64,000 nt of DNA, from contig JADANN010000149.1 in NCBI GenBank assembly GCA_018806985.1, positions 62,001 through 126,000 of the forward strand, read 5' to 3'. Both the position numbers and the translations under genes were made by a program. Under the pieces are notes generated by a model, which saw only the letters and a list, made by a program, of their open reading frames with translations, was not told where the DNA came from and did not search any database. The DNA is from Angiostrongylus vasorum. Its lineage: Eukaryota; Nematoda; Chromadorea; Rhabditida; Metastrongylidae. This document shows, piece after piece, positions 38,491 through 49,747 of this stretch (position 1 is its first letter; the number at the start of each line of letters is the position of its first letter).

Positions 38491-41162
38491 CACTAGCAGC
38501 ACGCTGACTTTACTATTTTTCGATTGTTCCTTTTGTTTCACTACAAAGATGCTCTTTCGGTACTAGACTTGTCTGCGAGGCAGCACTGCCTCGTTACATT
38601 GGTAGGCCATCGCCAGTCATTGTAAAGGCCAGATATGCATTCAATCGCCTCTCACGATGGTTAATGAAGTCGATTGCATGGCGCATCCCTAAGGAATTGA
38701 TCAACGCCGAGAGCTTTGTCCTTTATCCTTTTAAGGTATAAAAACCCTTGCGCAAGTTGTCTTCTCCATAACCTTCTTGGACGATATTTCAGCGCTTCGT
38801 CTAAGTCAAAGTTTTTTTCTTAATGTTACGGTTCAGCTAAATTCCATTTTCTAGGTTCATCCCTGGTTCCGATTTGTAGGAAAATATTTTTTTAAGTCTG
38901 ACAAACAACGTCTAACGATGACTCTCGACAAATATAAGCATATCTGGCTTTCTCGGCCGGAGTGAGCAGATCACAAATGGAACTTCTGATGGTACCGTTC
39001 GTTTGCTGTAGGTACAAGCAATGACCATACTCCTTTCAGATTCTGGTCGTCACCAAGGACAATTGACATTTCAGGGTCTTCTCCATTCTGTCATACCCAT
39101 ACCCATTGTTGCAGAACTAGTCCATGGTTTCGGGAATGTAGCAAGGTTGTATTGTAGTTTATTCTCAAAGTACATGATCTTTTGGTCCACGATTGATATC
39201 TTAACTAGGAGCAGGCGATAAGCCACGTACTCAGTCACGGAGAGGTTGACTTGGAGTCTGTTAGATGTGGGAGATCAGTGCGAACTGATAATGGATGTAA
39301 CAACAGTTGTCACCATTAATGTGACTACAAAGCAACAATTTCAGCAATAGGAAGTAATGGTAACAAAAATGATCAATAAGTAAACTGTTGTTCACCTTCA
39401 CGGCTATTGGCAGCCCAACAATGAACATTCCTTGAATGGCATTTGTGACGTTCCATGCAGCTTGCAGTGCAGTGATAGGCTGACTAACCGCGTCAGGATC
39501 GTCACCTACATGCTCAGGTAGCTCTGGTTGGATATCTGGACCCTGTGCACAGAGTGGACCCTCGTCGACAGTGCCTAGAAGAACTCTACGTGAATAATAG
39601 TAGATGTATTACCGCAGTAGTGTCGAAAAACAACCAGGAGTTATTCTTGTTATTCTTGCCCACTTCCCATCTTACCATAGCACTCGCCTCGGCCTTTCAC
39701 AGACGATTTTTTCTAAGCAAATAGTTGAAGAATGACTCTACATACTTTCCTACCATAATCATAACTGCATCGGACAATTGTGCACTTCATTTTTGTGGCG
39801 CTAAAAGCGCAGTAGTTAAAGATGCCACGTAATACATGCATAGTCGCTGATTTGATTCATACTGATCCACTTAACCTCCAATCTTTAAAGGATGTCGAAA
39901 TGTCAGAATTCTCCCTAGGGAGAAGCTCCTTTTCGTAGACGAGTACTCAGTGGGATGATGGTGCTGTGGATGATGGCAGCCAAGGAAAGCCCTAATAGCA
40001 CGGCTAGAAAACCATTCAACTAAACTTCCAATGTGCTCAATTCCTCATTAGTGATGATAGACAGGCAATTTATTCATTATAGAATGACCGTGGTGATTAA
40101 TTCGAAAAGTAAGTTTTTTTTACAATTAAACTCTATTTTTCTAGTAGCAACCTACAGGGTTAAAACTTAATTAGTTGAGTTTTTGCAACTATTTATGTCC
40201 ACCTGAAAATTTTTTTAGTGAACTTAATACACGTCAGCTTGAATTTCTAAAAAAAAGGCCGTCATGAAGGTCTGATCCATGTAGCAGTTTTGTTTCTTTC
40301 TACAATTCCAACACTTGTCGGGACCGCATGAGCTCAATCGGAGTCATCCGATGCGAAAATGTTGACCACCTTTAAATTTAAACCAGAAAACCTCGACTCA
40401 TACCTCACCTTATAAGAGTCATGGGAGCAAAATACATGTTTTCTGGATGAAGTCCTTATTTTCTGGATTCGAGGAGACATATTTTGCACACTTTTTTTTC
40501 TTTCATGAAGGCTGGTTTTCGAACAGAATTCAACTGAGCGAGAGAGATTTCGGACAGAAATCCAGAAAGAAAACTATAATTGTATTCCTTAATTATTTGC
40601 TGGTTTTGCTATTGCCGCTCTTTGTAGGAAATTTTAAAAATTTAAAATTGGGCTTTAACCTTTCGAAAAATCCAATTCTAGACGATTTGAAAATTTGAGG
40701 AATACCTTATAGAAGTATACCCTTGAGAGAGAACGAAATCTCTTCTCGAAGGCTCAAACGTTTTCAAATGTTTGCCTACTCTATTAGTGGTGAAAATAAC
40801 GTCTATTGTCGAGAAATCAGTTTCGTCGTGAAGGGAATAGGAATCTGTCTTTATGTTCTGTTGCTTTCTTATTATCATCACTGTAGACACGAATCCACGC
40901 TGAAACAATATATTTGGGAGAATTTGTCAGATTCATAGGCTTCGTTATAAGATCGCGTCATATGTCGACCTATCGCGCAGATCTAAGCTTCTCTCTTGCG
41001 CGAAGTCACTGTTGCCTTACCGTAATCAGACTGGGTTACTGGAGATTTGGAGCGCATACTGTACGATTCCACCTCGGATCGTTGTTGATCCCAGTAGTCG
41101 AGTGATGTGGTGAATAGATGTTTGTTGCTCCAATCTTGGATCGTTTGCAGCTTTTGTGACAT
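25673..41162 (-). CDS. unc-47: Vesicular GABA/glycine transporter UNC-47 (SLC32A1), 10 exons
   Basis: Proton-coupled transporter of the AAAP family that loads GABA into synaptic vesicles of inhibitory neurons. Exons (minus strand): 41162-41021, 39574-39396, 36389-36270, 33902-33773, 33563-33415, 31887-31759, 30363-30256, 30073-29913, 29171-29038, 25854-25673; all phases agree, 477 residues (C. elegans UNC-47 is about 486). The first exon encodes a polar cytosolic N-terminus starting [11 protein letters not shown]. The first membrane segment follows [20 protein letters not shown]; further blocks are [106 protein letters not shown] and a last segment ending in ELLRAI. Ten exons over 15.5 kb with long repeat-filled introns. 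Acceptors of exons 3 and 7 are the variants TTCTTAAG and TTTCAAG. Presence indicates a gene set for GABAergic neurons; expression control is not visible. Confidence 0.96.
26000..26318 (-). mobile_element. SINE-B, copy 1 (tRNA-derived)
   Basis: Minus strand: tRNA-like head with GTAGTGGTAGTGATCC and box B GGTTCGATCC, then core AATTGGTATCAGACTTGTCT, then a 3' half ending in CGTGGATGATAG. Lies in unc-47 intron 9, about 150 bp beyond the terminal exon. Confidence 0.75.
26580..27175 (+). mobile_element. RTE-type LINE fragment, decayed
   Basis: Pieces of the C-terminal part of an RTE protein in several frames: [23 protein letters not shown] near 26690 and [12 protein letters not shown] near 26950. 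In the last unc-47 intron, antisense to it. Confidence 0.55.
28315..28482 (-). mobile_element. SINE-B fragment
   Basis: 3' half only: CATCATCCACGAAGATCTCC and the ATGGTGTTGAATTCTGGTCG region match other SINE-B copies. Confidence 0.55.
29240..29632 (+). mobile_element. Family D element, copy 7
   Basis: Diverged but full-length copy in an unc-47 intron, antisense to the gene; starts 70 bp beyond exon 9. Confidence 0.7.
31096..31366 (-). mobile_element. SINE-A, copy 4
   Basis: Minus strand GGGCGCGTGTGGCGCAATG head, box B-like GGGATTGATCC, core reduced by a short deletion, tail with GATTGATCAACGCCGAGAGC and TATAAAAG-like end. In an unc-47 intron, same sense. Confidence 0.8.
32095..32345 (+). 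mobile_element. Decayed tRNA-derived SINE with shared core
   Basis: Box B-like GGTTTGAGCCC near 32142, core AAATTGGCACCAGACTTGTC at 32198, and a GTTATCAACGCCGAAAGC tail. Confidence 0.5.
34595..35490 (-). mobile_element. PLE 3' fragment interrupted by a family C SINE
   Basis: Minus-strand tail with a decayed motif near 34610-34645, then after the insertion a GIY-YIG flank homologous to 11620-12150; the YVGETGRP part is deleted. In unc-47 intron 3, same sense. Confidence 0.65.
34760..34955 (+). mobile_element. Family C SINE-like element, copy 2 (nested)
   Basis: Carries TTGAACGCGTTAGCCCCCGG and TTTTGCAAATATCTCAGC. Splits the PLE copy, so it inserted later. Confidence 0.65.
36447..36801 (-). 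mobile_element. SINE-B, copy 2
   Basis: Complete but diverged copy from the outer ATCCATCCTTCACATCTACT to the tRNA-like head GGGCGGATCGCACAGTAG. Ends next to a TA tract. In unc-47 intron 2. Confidence 0.7.
36822..36875. repeat. (TA)n microsatellite
   Basis: TA tract at the head of family D copy 8. Confidence 0.9.
36876..37198 (+). mobile_element. Family D element, copy 8
   Basis: Copy with a short internal deletion, TA tracts on both sides, ending GTCCAAGTATCCAAGTATA. Confidence 0.75.
37190..37316. repeat. (TA)n microsatellite
   Basis: About 125 bp of TA/TATG repeats at the tail of family D copy 8. Confidence 0.95.
37320..38430. other. Intron sequence with no recognised feature
   Basis: Part of unc-47 intron 2. 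I see no conserved coding block or listed repeat here. Confidence 0.5.
38437..38488. repeat. (TA)n microsatellite
   Basis: Simple TA tract in unc-47 intron 2. Confidence 0.95.
38558..38745 (+). mobile_element. SINE-A, copy 5 (head-truncated)
   Basis: Starts inside the core (GGTACTAGACTTGTCTG) and runs to GAATTGATCAACGCCGAGAG and TCCTTTTAAGGTATAAAA. Confidence 0.75.
39575..41020 (-). other. unc-47 intron 1
   Basis: Between exon 2 and exon 1. Holds a tRNA-like SINE remnant near 39790-39900 and family E-like blocks at 40560-40900. No conserved exon seen. Confidence 0.6.
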
Positions 41163-41181
41163 TGTATTTGTATGTAAATTC

Positions 41182-41183
41182 CT
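41182..41183 (-). promoter_or_regulatory. Putative trans-splice acceptor of unc-47
   Basis: On the minus strand AACTTATAG ends 19 nt before the unc-47 ATG at 41162, giving a short leader after spliced-leader addition. Confidence 0.4.
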
Positions 41184-41199
41184 ATAAGTTAACTACGCA

Positions 41200-42950
41200 A
41201 AAACTTCAAACGTTCCTGAGTATTGTATGAAAAGTGATCAAAAAGCTCCAATGGTCTTTTGCAAATGTGAAAAGCTTAAAATGACGAAGAAGAAGAAGAT
41301 GATGATGATGACGATGATGATGGTAATAATGATCGTGACAATGGTAATGATGATGATCATGATCATTGCGAAGAACGAGAAGCATGAATTCCAAAGTGAT
41401 CCATAGAAAATAATCGATAGAAAGGTTTTACTGAGTTGATCCATATCACATCTCAGCCACTTATCTATGGGAAAAAAAAGGAACGAAATACAAACTCTCA
41501 CTATAAAAACCGCAAATGCTATCAACAATAACGCCTTCACAAAAAAACTCAGGTTGTATTTGTATTAGGAAAAAATGCGGCTAAAACATCGCAAGGATGC
41601 AAAGATTTCAATATATTCGTTGATTTCGGTTTCCATGGTTCATTTAATGATCGGCCTAACGACCACTTGGCGAATCCGGTCGTTTTAATAGGACAAGGGG
41701 AAAAAAATAGGAGTGAAAGCCGGAAAGAAGTGAAAAACTCCACTATTAGTATCTTCTTCTTCTTCTTCTTCTTCTTCTTCTTCTTCTTCTTTTTTTCGAG
41801 TATATGAAAAATTGCTGTTGTCTTTGCTGGTTACCTTGATTTTTTGAAAAGATATAAAAAGAGCAATCAATTTATTGAACTTATGGTGCTTCCAAGTTGA
41901 AAACGGTCTCGGTCACTTCAACTAATTTTAACATAAATTGGCTAAACAGTACTTTGAAATGATGAGAACTTCAATAACTTTTATCTAAGCGGAAGTTCAA
42001 GCTCCAGAGACGAATTGAGAACAAGCGGTTCTCGAATGAAGTCATGAAAATCAGGTTTCCTTATTAGCACGAAGAACAAAGAAGTTTCGTCAGTGCTGTC
42101 GAGAAAGTATTTAACGTCATCATAAAGGCACATTTTTCTGCTTTAGAGCCTAAGAACTATAGATTCATCGTGAAATTACACAAAATGATATAAAAATCTC
42201 GAGTAAAACTGGAAATGCAGTGTATCCTCTGTCACGCACAATCCTCAACGGCATCCATTCTGTCTACTGGAAATGAAGACGATTCTGTCGGAACCATTTA
42301 TTTCAGTTATGAACTCTGTAAGAAACTGAATGTTGATTTGGCTTGTATTTTCAGTGTCGATTGTGAAAAAAATCAGAGTGGCTCACGTTGGATCTTCTGA
42401 AAAAATGCCAAAGCTTGCGGAAAATTGGGACCTGACTCTCTATTACTAGTATAGGGTACCTTTACGGATAAACAACTGAAAAAGAATAAACAAATGGTTC
42501 AAAATGCAAGTTACGAGCCATCTAGTAAACTTCAGATGAAGTGCTTCCTCACCACATCAGCATCTTGGTAACATAGCATTTAATAAGAGATACGTTAGGG
42601 TAAACTTCAGTTTTCGATTAACGTCAGATAGGCTGATGAGTGGGAGAAAATTGTCCATGGATTGCCTGAGGACACGCGCTATTGAATACGTCTCGAAAGC
42701 TTTCGTTTCAATGGGTAACGAGAGGCGGTGCCTGAGGGTTGGTGCAGCCTACCGCTTTCCTACTGAGGGATTAGAATGAGTCCTTCGCGAGCTGGGATTT
42801 TGCGTTAAAGAAAACAGGGGATTACTTCCGAAGTAAAGCGCCGAATGAATGTGTTATGTCGTCTGAATATGGTTATGTAGAAAGGATGTTGACTCTTAAA
42901 AATGTTTTTTTGGCATTAAACACCCACTACAGAATTAAATCGACCACGAA
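41200..42950. other. Intergenic, simple repeats only
   Basis: Upstream of unc-47, so it may hold its promoter, but no site can be named. GAT-type repeats at 41285-41370 and a TTC tract at 41751-41791 are the only clear features. Confidence 0.5.
41751..41791. repeat. (TTC)n microsatellite
   Basis: About 13 TTC units. Confidence 0.95.
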
Positions 42951-42959
42951 GAAAAGGCA

Positions 42960-43125
42960 ATAGTTCTTTCCCTCGCCCCACCGCTCTTCTCCAATCCACA
43001 TTGGAACACCTTAGCTAGGCTACCTCTAGGATTTCAAAGAGAATTGACTCAACCAGCATTTTACGACATTCACATCAATCGATTGAAAGAAGTGCTGGGA
43101 TCCGCGCAGTAGACGTGATGACGGG
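42960..43125 (+). mobile_element. SINE tail fragment
   Basis: Resembles the 3' half of the SINE at 4535-4850: TTGACTCAACCAGCATT, GAAGAAGTGCTGGGATC-like end. Confidence 0.4.
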
Positions 43126-43130
43126 TCATG

Positions 43131-43169
<39 letters not shown>

Positions 43170-43178
43170 ATATATAGT
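43131..43178. repeat. (TA)n microsatellite
   Basis: TA tract directly after the SINE tail. Confidence 0.9.
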
Positions 43179-43407
43179 GTAGAATTAAATGAAATATTCA
43201 AAGAATGTCGTTTCTATAATGGATAAAAGGTGAAGCATTTGACGTTAACTATTTTCTTAGGAATACGCCATACACTCGACTCTTTAGTAACGGCAGATAT
43301 TTGACATCGGTAGGTGCATATTTGGCTTGTTTAATGATATACAAGAGACCAACAATGTAACAAAAATTAGCGTTTTCGTCCTCCCAAGTATAAAAGGACA
43401 AAAAATG

Positions 43408-43690
43408 ACAAAGCTCTCAGCGTTGATCAATCCCTGAGGGATGCGCCATGCATTCGACTTCATTAAGTATTGTTGGAGGTGATTGAATGCATACCTGGCC
43501 TTTACAACGACTCGCGGTGGCCTACCGATGTATCGAGCCAATGATGCTATCCTCCCAGACAAGTCTGCTACCAATCTGCCGATCCCGGAGGGATGGAGGG
43601 CTTGGTGGGCCATGGGCGCTGGGATCGACTCCATGTGTGTGCCGCAGCGGCGCCTCCAACCAATTCGCCACACGCGCCCTCTCCCAAGTA
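43408..43690 (-). mobile_element. SINE-A, copy 6 (well preserved)
   Basis: Minus strand: head GGGCGCGTGTGGCGAATTGG and the matching CAGCGCCC that would close an acceptor stem, box B GAGTCGATCCC, core GATTGGTAGCAGACTTGTCT, then tail GGGATTGATCAACGCTGAGA and TCCTTTTATACTTGGG. Confidence 0.85.
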
Positions 43691-44639
43691 TATCTCCTAC
43701 CAATTTGGAGACATTGAAAAGATGTACCAGATTTTTTAAAAAAAAATTTATGCTCTATCCTTTACAGGGGAATTTTCTACGAGTCTCGCAATTTTAGTTT
43801 AGTTAGGCTGAATACAAATTTTAGACCAGGTGCTCTTTTTTACGTTGTTTTAACCTTGTTAACATCTGCGTTACCTATACTGACGTTAATCACCTAATAG
43901 CTCGTAAGGTATTTAGCAAAATCATCTTAAAAAAAGTAGTGAAATCTTTATTCGCCCTTTTGGTGAGCCATAGCTTCTCAACGGTCATCGCCTATTCGAT
44001 CAAGACAAAGAACATCACATTTTTTTCTACGAGTATTCTACCTTTACTGTTCTTGACGATAATGTAGCCACGGACAATTGCCGGAGCTTTTCCGTAGCAC
44101 AGGTTTATTCTTAGCCGGACTGAAAATATCGGGTTTCTTCTCGCGTTGCCCCTCTTCCCCATAGAAACGGTGAACTCTTCGCAGTACATCGTAGTTCAAA
44201 ACCAACACTCAGGAACACTTCCTAGGAACGATGATCCGGTTAACCACTCGATGAAAAGAGCGCTGCGAGAGATAAACTAGAAGAAGACGGGCTCCGATTT
44301 CCATTCTTGAACACTATGAGCTAATAATTGTCTATCGGTTCTCAAAAGTAGTATCGGGTAACAGTAACAGCAAGGAAACAAAGAACTAAAAGCGGTAAAG
44401 GAGTTTCAGTGGTTAAATGTCTTCTAGCCTTAATCTTCTACTTTCTCTTATCCTAATGATGGTCAGTTCATTCATAAACAAGAAACCATGATTAGTCTTA
44501 CTGTTTGGATGCTTTAGGCATTGAGGATTACTGAAATCTTCGTCAGATCTCAAATAAAGCCTACTTCCCCCTCATTTATTATCAGAGGCATTTTTGCAAA
44601 TTTAGCGGGATAACTGATGTCACCTTAAGAAGTGTCTTT

Positions 44640-44760
44640 GTTGAGCTGACGCGAAGTTTGTACAAGTTGCCCTTGTTCTTGTTGTTGCTTTTGTGGTATG
44701 ATGGCTGACTTCTCGACGACTTTGCCTTCTTCAGAGTTTGGACGTATTTTATGCAACAAC
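44640..44760 (-). mobile_element. PLE tail fragment, (CAA)n subfamily
   Basis: Minus strand GTCCAAACTCTGAAGAAGGC then GAGAAGTCAGCC (core GAAA altered) and a CAA-rich end. Same layout as 61985-62090. Confidence 0.5.
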
Positions 44761-44995
44761 AGCCATATAATTCGGTGAAATACCTGTAGTACTAGTGATA
44801 TAAATGAAAGCTACTTTGTCTAAGAAAAAAACTACTGAACGTTTCGTTGCATGTGAGACAGAAAACACTCCCGTCTTGATCGTGTGGGATGACGACTGAG
44901 ACCTACCCAGGTCAAAAAACATTTCAAAAGATTTCCGTAATTGCGCCTTTCTCAGAAACGTGATGTTAGGCGAAGGACTCGAGTATCTATTTATA

Positions 44996-44997
<2 letters not shown>

Positions 44998-45034
<37 letters not shown>
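44998..45034. repeat. (TA)n microsatellite at LINE 3' end
   Basis: TA tract immediately after the 3' end of the RTE element. Confidence 0.9.
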
Positions 45035-45037
<3 letters not shown>

Positions 45038-45044
45038 TACATCA

Positions 45045-48000
45045 CCTACCTCACCTGTAGTCCAGTGACTCTAGCGGGCGCCTAAATCTATCTGTTTTCC
45101 CCTGTCGCGTGCATAGAGTAGCCCAGTGGGTTCTGCTCGCTCTAGGGACTGGTCCAGCATTATATCTTTCCTCTACGCTCTTCGTAAAGAACTCTGACCT
45201 TTGGGTCGGTGGTCTTCCTGCAGTACGTTTGACATCCCGAGGAATCCAGTCACTAACAGCTCTTCTCCATCGGTTGTCATTCGTACGCATTACGTGTCCG
45301 GCCCATCTTATCTTCGACTGTTTCGCGTACAGAACGGCATCTTTGATTTCTGATCGTTGACGCCGGTTGGAGCTTCAGATTCAGTCCCTTACTTGTGTAA
45401 AACGGGATACGCCTGGCATCGTCCTTTCGACTACGCGTTCGATAACGCTGAGTGATCTTTCATTCAGCTTACGCAGCAACCAGGTTTCTGACGCATACGT
45501 TAGGGCAGGAAGTACCATTGAGTCGAAAAGGTAGGCATGTAGTAGGGTGTTCTTTGTTCTCCTCATACTTCCTCGAAGCTCTCAGAAGCTTCCGAAGCCT
45601 CTCGTTTCTGTTTCTGTTTCTGCTCAGCTCTGGAGCTAAGTGGTTCATCATATTGATTTCCCGACCTAGATAGACATAACTGGAGCATTCGGAGATACTC
45701 GTTCCGTTGAGCGTGAATGGGGGCATACGAAACCAATCCGTTCTTCATGAACATCGTTTTTGTGAGGTTTAGTCGAAGATTAATCTTTCCACAGGCTTCA
45801 TCAAAGTTGGCAAGCATACGTTCCGCTTGGCTAATGTTTGGTGTTATAAGGACGATGTCATCAGCAAAGCGAGCATGATGTAACTGGCGACCATCGATTT
45901 TCACTCACATATTATCCCATTCCAATGTTCGCATGACATTCTGGAGGGTGGCGGTAAATAATTTTGGAGAGATGGTATCGCCTTGCCTAACTCCTCTTTT
46001 GACGTCGATGTTAATATCGTTGTAGAATGGTGATGTGTTGATTGTGAAATTTTTGTGCAGCTCACGAAGAATCTTTATATACTGGATAGGGACTCCTTGA
46101 CTATCAAGGGTTTCCATGACTGCTTCTATCTCATTTGAGTCAAAGGCCTTCTTTAAATCGATGAAAGTGAGACAGAGTGGTCTTTTATACTCTCGCGATA
46201 CTTCAATGAGTTTTGTTATCGTGTGGATGTGGCCCATCGTACTAAATCGTTTTCGAAACCCTGCTTGCTTCACATGGCTGTCCTTCGTCCAGTGTTTTGT
46301 CAGTCCTGTTTAGAATGACTCGAGTGAAAAGTTTGTAGACGAGAAACAGCAAGCAGATTGGCGATAGTTGCCGATTCTTGAACAATAACAAGGTCTTACT
46401 GGTCTTCCACTGAGTAGGGACCTTGCATTCAAGCAAGTAACGTGTGAAGAGCCGAGCCAGTGTGTTTATGGGGACTGGGGGAAGGTTCTTCAAGGGTTCA
46501 GATCTTATGCTCTCCGGACCTAGAGCTGTTCGATTTTTCACCGACGAAATGGCATTTGGGATTTCGGAAGGGAGAACCAGTGGTACAACATATCCATCCT
46601 CCTTTATTTCATACGACGGAACGTGGACGCGGCTATCGAAGTGATCTGAATACTATTCGTGAATGATTTTCTCTACTGCCTTTCTGGACTCTGTAACTGT
46701 TCCGCCTGGGCGTCGGAGTGATTTCATCTTGGTCTTGTAACTGGCGAGGCATCGGTGTGCTTTGAGAATGCTTTTGCCAGCCTTTGCAGCTTCGACCATT
46801 ACTGCTGCTCTCCTCTCTTTAAGATCTTCTTTTATCGTCTGTCTACACTGTTTTGCAAGTTCGCAGGTTAGCTCGCGGTTGCCTCCAGCTCGTGCGATTC
46901 TGCGCTGGCGTATGAGCTCGAGAGTTTCTGGAGACAGACGTCTCTTGGTGACATTCGAACTCTCAGCTTTCACAGCGCTAATGTGAAGATGTTGAATGAG
47001 ACCATTATATTCTTCGTCGATGTTATCGACAAGGAAATATTCCCAACAGCCGACTAATGAGTTGCATAAGTCCCAATTTATAGCGAATTTGGGACCTCGT
47101 TTTTTGAATTTATCGGCTTTTTTCTCATTCATGCGAGAAAGGGAATTCTGCACGAAGGAGGCGATGGTCTGATCCCATGTAGAATTTTGGGACAACAGCG
47201 ACATCGGTTAGGTAAAAACCTTCGGTTTACTATGATGTGGTCTATTTCGTTATGGTATTCTTCACTGGGAGACTCGCACGTCCAGCGTTGAGGGTGGGGC
47301 TTCTGGAATTGCGAGTTACCATGGATGGTTTTGGTTGTCATGACAAACTCAGACAGCCGCTCACCCTGTTCGTTCATTTCTAATCCATGGGTCCCAATGT
47401 GACGTTCTTCAGGCATTATTCCTGGCCCAGTCTTGGCATTGAATCTCCAATGATGACCTTTGGACAATGTATGGTCTTCTCTGCAGAACTTCTCCAAGTC
47501 CATATAGAACGCTTCGATAAACGACGAAGATTGTCAAAGCCGGTATTGATCCACATCTTTTTAATCGTAAACGTCCGATTCGAGTTGCAAGCTGTTCGAG
47601 TGAATCGATGTTCAAGGACAAACTCGTGTTGACCAGAACGCCGACGCCGCTGACTCCTCTGCTGTCACATGTTCCGAGGAACAGTTCTTCTCCGGTGTCA
47701 TAGACGGCGTTGAATGGGTGGCATCGTCGCGTCTCGGCCAGGCCCATGACGTCGTACCTTCCTTCTTGCTTGCATGAGCAAGTCTTCTATCGAGGACTCG
47801 GATGCAACTGCACGTGCATTGTAGGTACACATCGTCACCTTAGTTCTTCGCGATCCATTAGCCCTGAGATTTTAGCTGCCTCTCCGTACTCGCCCTACCC
47901 AACGCTGCCGAATTGGGGCTCCTTCGAGCTCAGGGGAATGAAGCCCGTTTCTTTTACTGTTTAGCATTTCGATACCCACGTAGCTAGCTGGGCTTTGTAC

Positions 48001-48378
48001 GTGGGGGCTGGGTACACTCACGGGTAGCTTGCCAGTCTCTCCCAGAGTGGACATCGAGGTTATTTGTTGGAGGCGACTCCTAACCGCCTCCCATATATTT
48101 CCCCTGTCATTTGATTGCAGGCTTTTTGGCCGAATTGACTCGTAGAATACAATCCGCATAAACCTAAACGAACCCACTCACGCGTGCATGAATACGCCCT
48201 CGTAAATACAGGGAGTATGTGCCAAATCGGCTCAGCAGAAAGAGGGAGTCCATTTCCTGGATCCATCTGCGCCTCAGGAAAACATACGGTCGCTTTTGGT
48301 CCGCGATTAACTCCTTACCCGCCACCTGGGGACGCGCCACGTAGCCTGGCGGCTAACCGGCTCGAGATCCCTCGTATG
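45045..48378 (-). mobile_element. RTE-clade non-LTR retrotransposon, nearly full length, inactive
   Basis: About 3.3 kb, the usual RTE size. Minus strand order: 5' UTR (48378-48100), endonuclease domain with GLAETRR and [20 protein letters not shown] (47750-47600), EIDHIIVNRRF (about 47230), linker TKRRLSPETLELIRQRRIA (about 46920), RT with NRTALGPESI, LTFIDLKKAFDS (about 46160), VKRGVRQGDTISPKLF (about 46000), active site FADDIVLI (about 45860), then the C-terminal DWIPRDVKRTAGRPPT (about 45250). At least six frame changes and an endonuclease deletion near 47500 make it dead. It lies between TA tracts at both ends. RTE elements are abundant in hookworm genomes (family knowledge). Confidence 0.92.
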
Positions 48379-48383
48379 AGGAT

Positions 48384-48407
48384 ATACATATACACAATGT
48401 ATAAATC

Positions 48408-48442
<35 letters not shown>

Positions 48443-48648
48443 TCGTAAGTATATCATATTTTGTGTAGCAATAGCCATATACTCGTCTCTAAACCATATG
48501 TGTATATATACACATATACATATCTGTATATACTACCTACAATATACATACTGGTTTAGATATACACATATGCATATGTGTATCTACTATACAGCGTATA
48601 TGAATGTACGTGTTTTTTTATTTAAAAAGTATGTATGTGGTGTATACA

Positions 48649-48716
<68 letters not shown>

Positions 48717-48860
48717 TGTAGAGACGCGTATACTGCTATTGTTACATAAAATATGATATACTTACAATGTATATATACTATATATATGAAGATATGTATT
48801 GTGCCTATGTACATGTATATATATATACATTCATATATGTATAAATAAATTACGTACTCT
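48384..48860. repeat. TA-rich microsatellite cluster
   Basis: Several TA tracts (48408-48442, 48650-48713, 48770-48850) separated by TATACACA-type sequence. The RTE element ends at its left border. Confidence 0.9.
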
Positions 48861-48869
48861 AGTCCCTGT

Positions 48870-48985
48870 CGCAACATCACGTTTCTGAGGAGGGCGAAAT
48901 CGTGGAAACGTCAGCCATGGACCAACAACAACAACAACAAAAGCAACAACAACAACGATAACAACGACAACTCAGCACAAATCTC
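48870..48985 (+). mobile_element. PLE tail fragment, (CAA)n subfamily
   Basis: Hammerhead-like motif followed by ATGGACCAACAACAACAAC. Confidence 0.55.
48880..48916 (+). ncRNA. Hammerhead-like motif with (CAA)n tail
   Basis: CTGAGGA 48885-48891, degenerate stem II, GAAAC, GTC to 48912, then a CAA repeat to about 48985. Confidence 0.35.
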
Positions 48986-49479
48986 GCATTATTTCAACAA
49001 GATCAGTTCATAAGAACATATGAATAAATATATCAACTATTTATGCAGAGGTTTATAGAAAGTCGGTTTTTTGAGTTAATGAAAGGGTGGTCGGCTTTGT
49101 TAGCCCAAGAATCAGGGTCGAATGAGCGACTCTGTGTACAACTATAAAACATGTACCACTGCGCTACAGTTATAGCGTACAGTTATATCGTGTGCAAGTG
49201 AAATAAAAGTAGTAGCAAGGTTAAGCGAAAATGGAGAAGAAGGGCAGTAAAAGAAGCGGACAGGTGAAGTGACAAGTCATAGAGAAATAATCTTGCTTTC
49301 AAATTGTTTCCATTGTATGCTAGCGATTTGTCTCTAGGGATTATTGTTGGCTTTAATTACTATCCTCTTCAATCTCGTTTATTTCATTCTTAAACTTGAT
49401 CCCGCTTCATTCCTCCTTCCTTTTTTTCTGCCAGCACTTTGAGCACTTATTATAACAGTATCACCTGTTTTGCCAAACC

Positions 49480-49645
49480 GATTTTCATTTGACATTAGGC
49501 GTGAATAATCAAACACATTTGTTTAGATTGTTCAGCTTGCACAAGGTTGTTATGAAACCTCTATTGTTATATTGTTAAGGCTGCCGTAAAACCTCGGCTC
49601 TGAAGAGGACGAAGATGCTGAAACACCAGCCGAATAAAGGTTTTA
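49480..49645 (+). mobile_element. PLE-like tail fragment, AATAAAG subfamily
   Basis: CTGAAGA at 49600, GAAAC, then CCAGCCGAATAAAGG. The same ending occurs at 325-340 and 818-832. Confidence 0.45.
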
Positions 49646-49747
49646 TAGCAACTTCTTGTCAGCAGAACAATCTCAACAAACATATTAACTGCACTTGTAT
49701 CCCCCCTTTGAAAATAGCATTTCTTCACATCTTTTTTTCAATTTATA

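Noticed and set aside
41206..41540. ORFs rich in His or Ile on the minus strand
   Set aside because: They are read-through of a GAT/ATC simple repeat.
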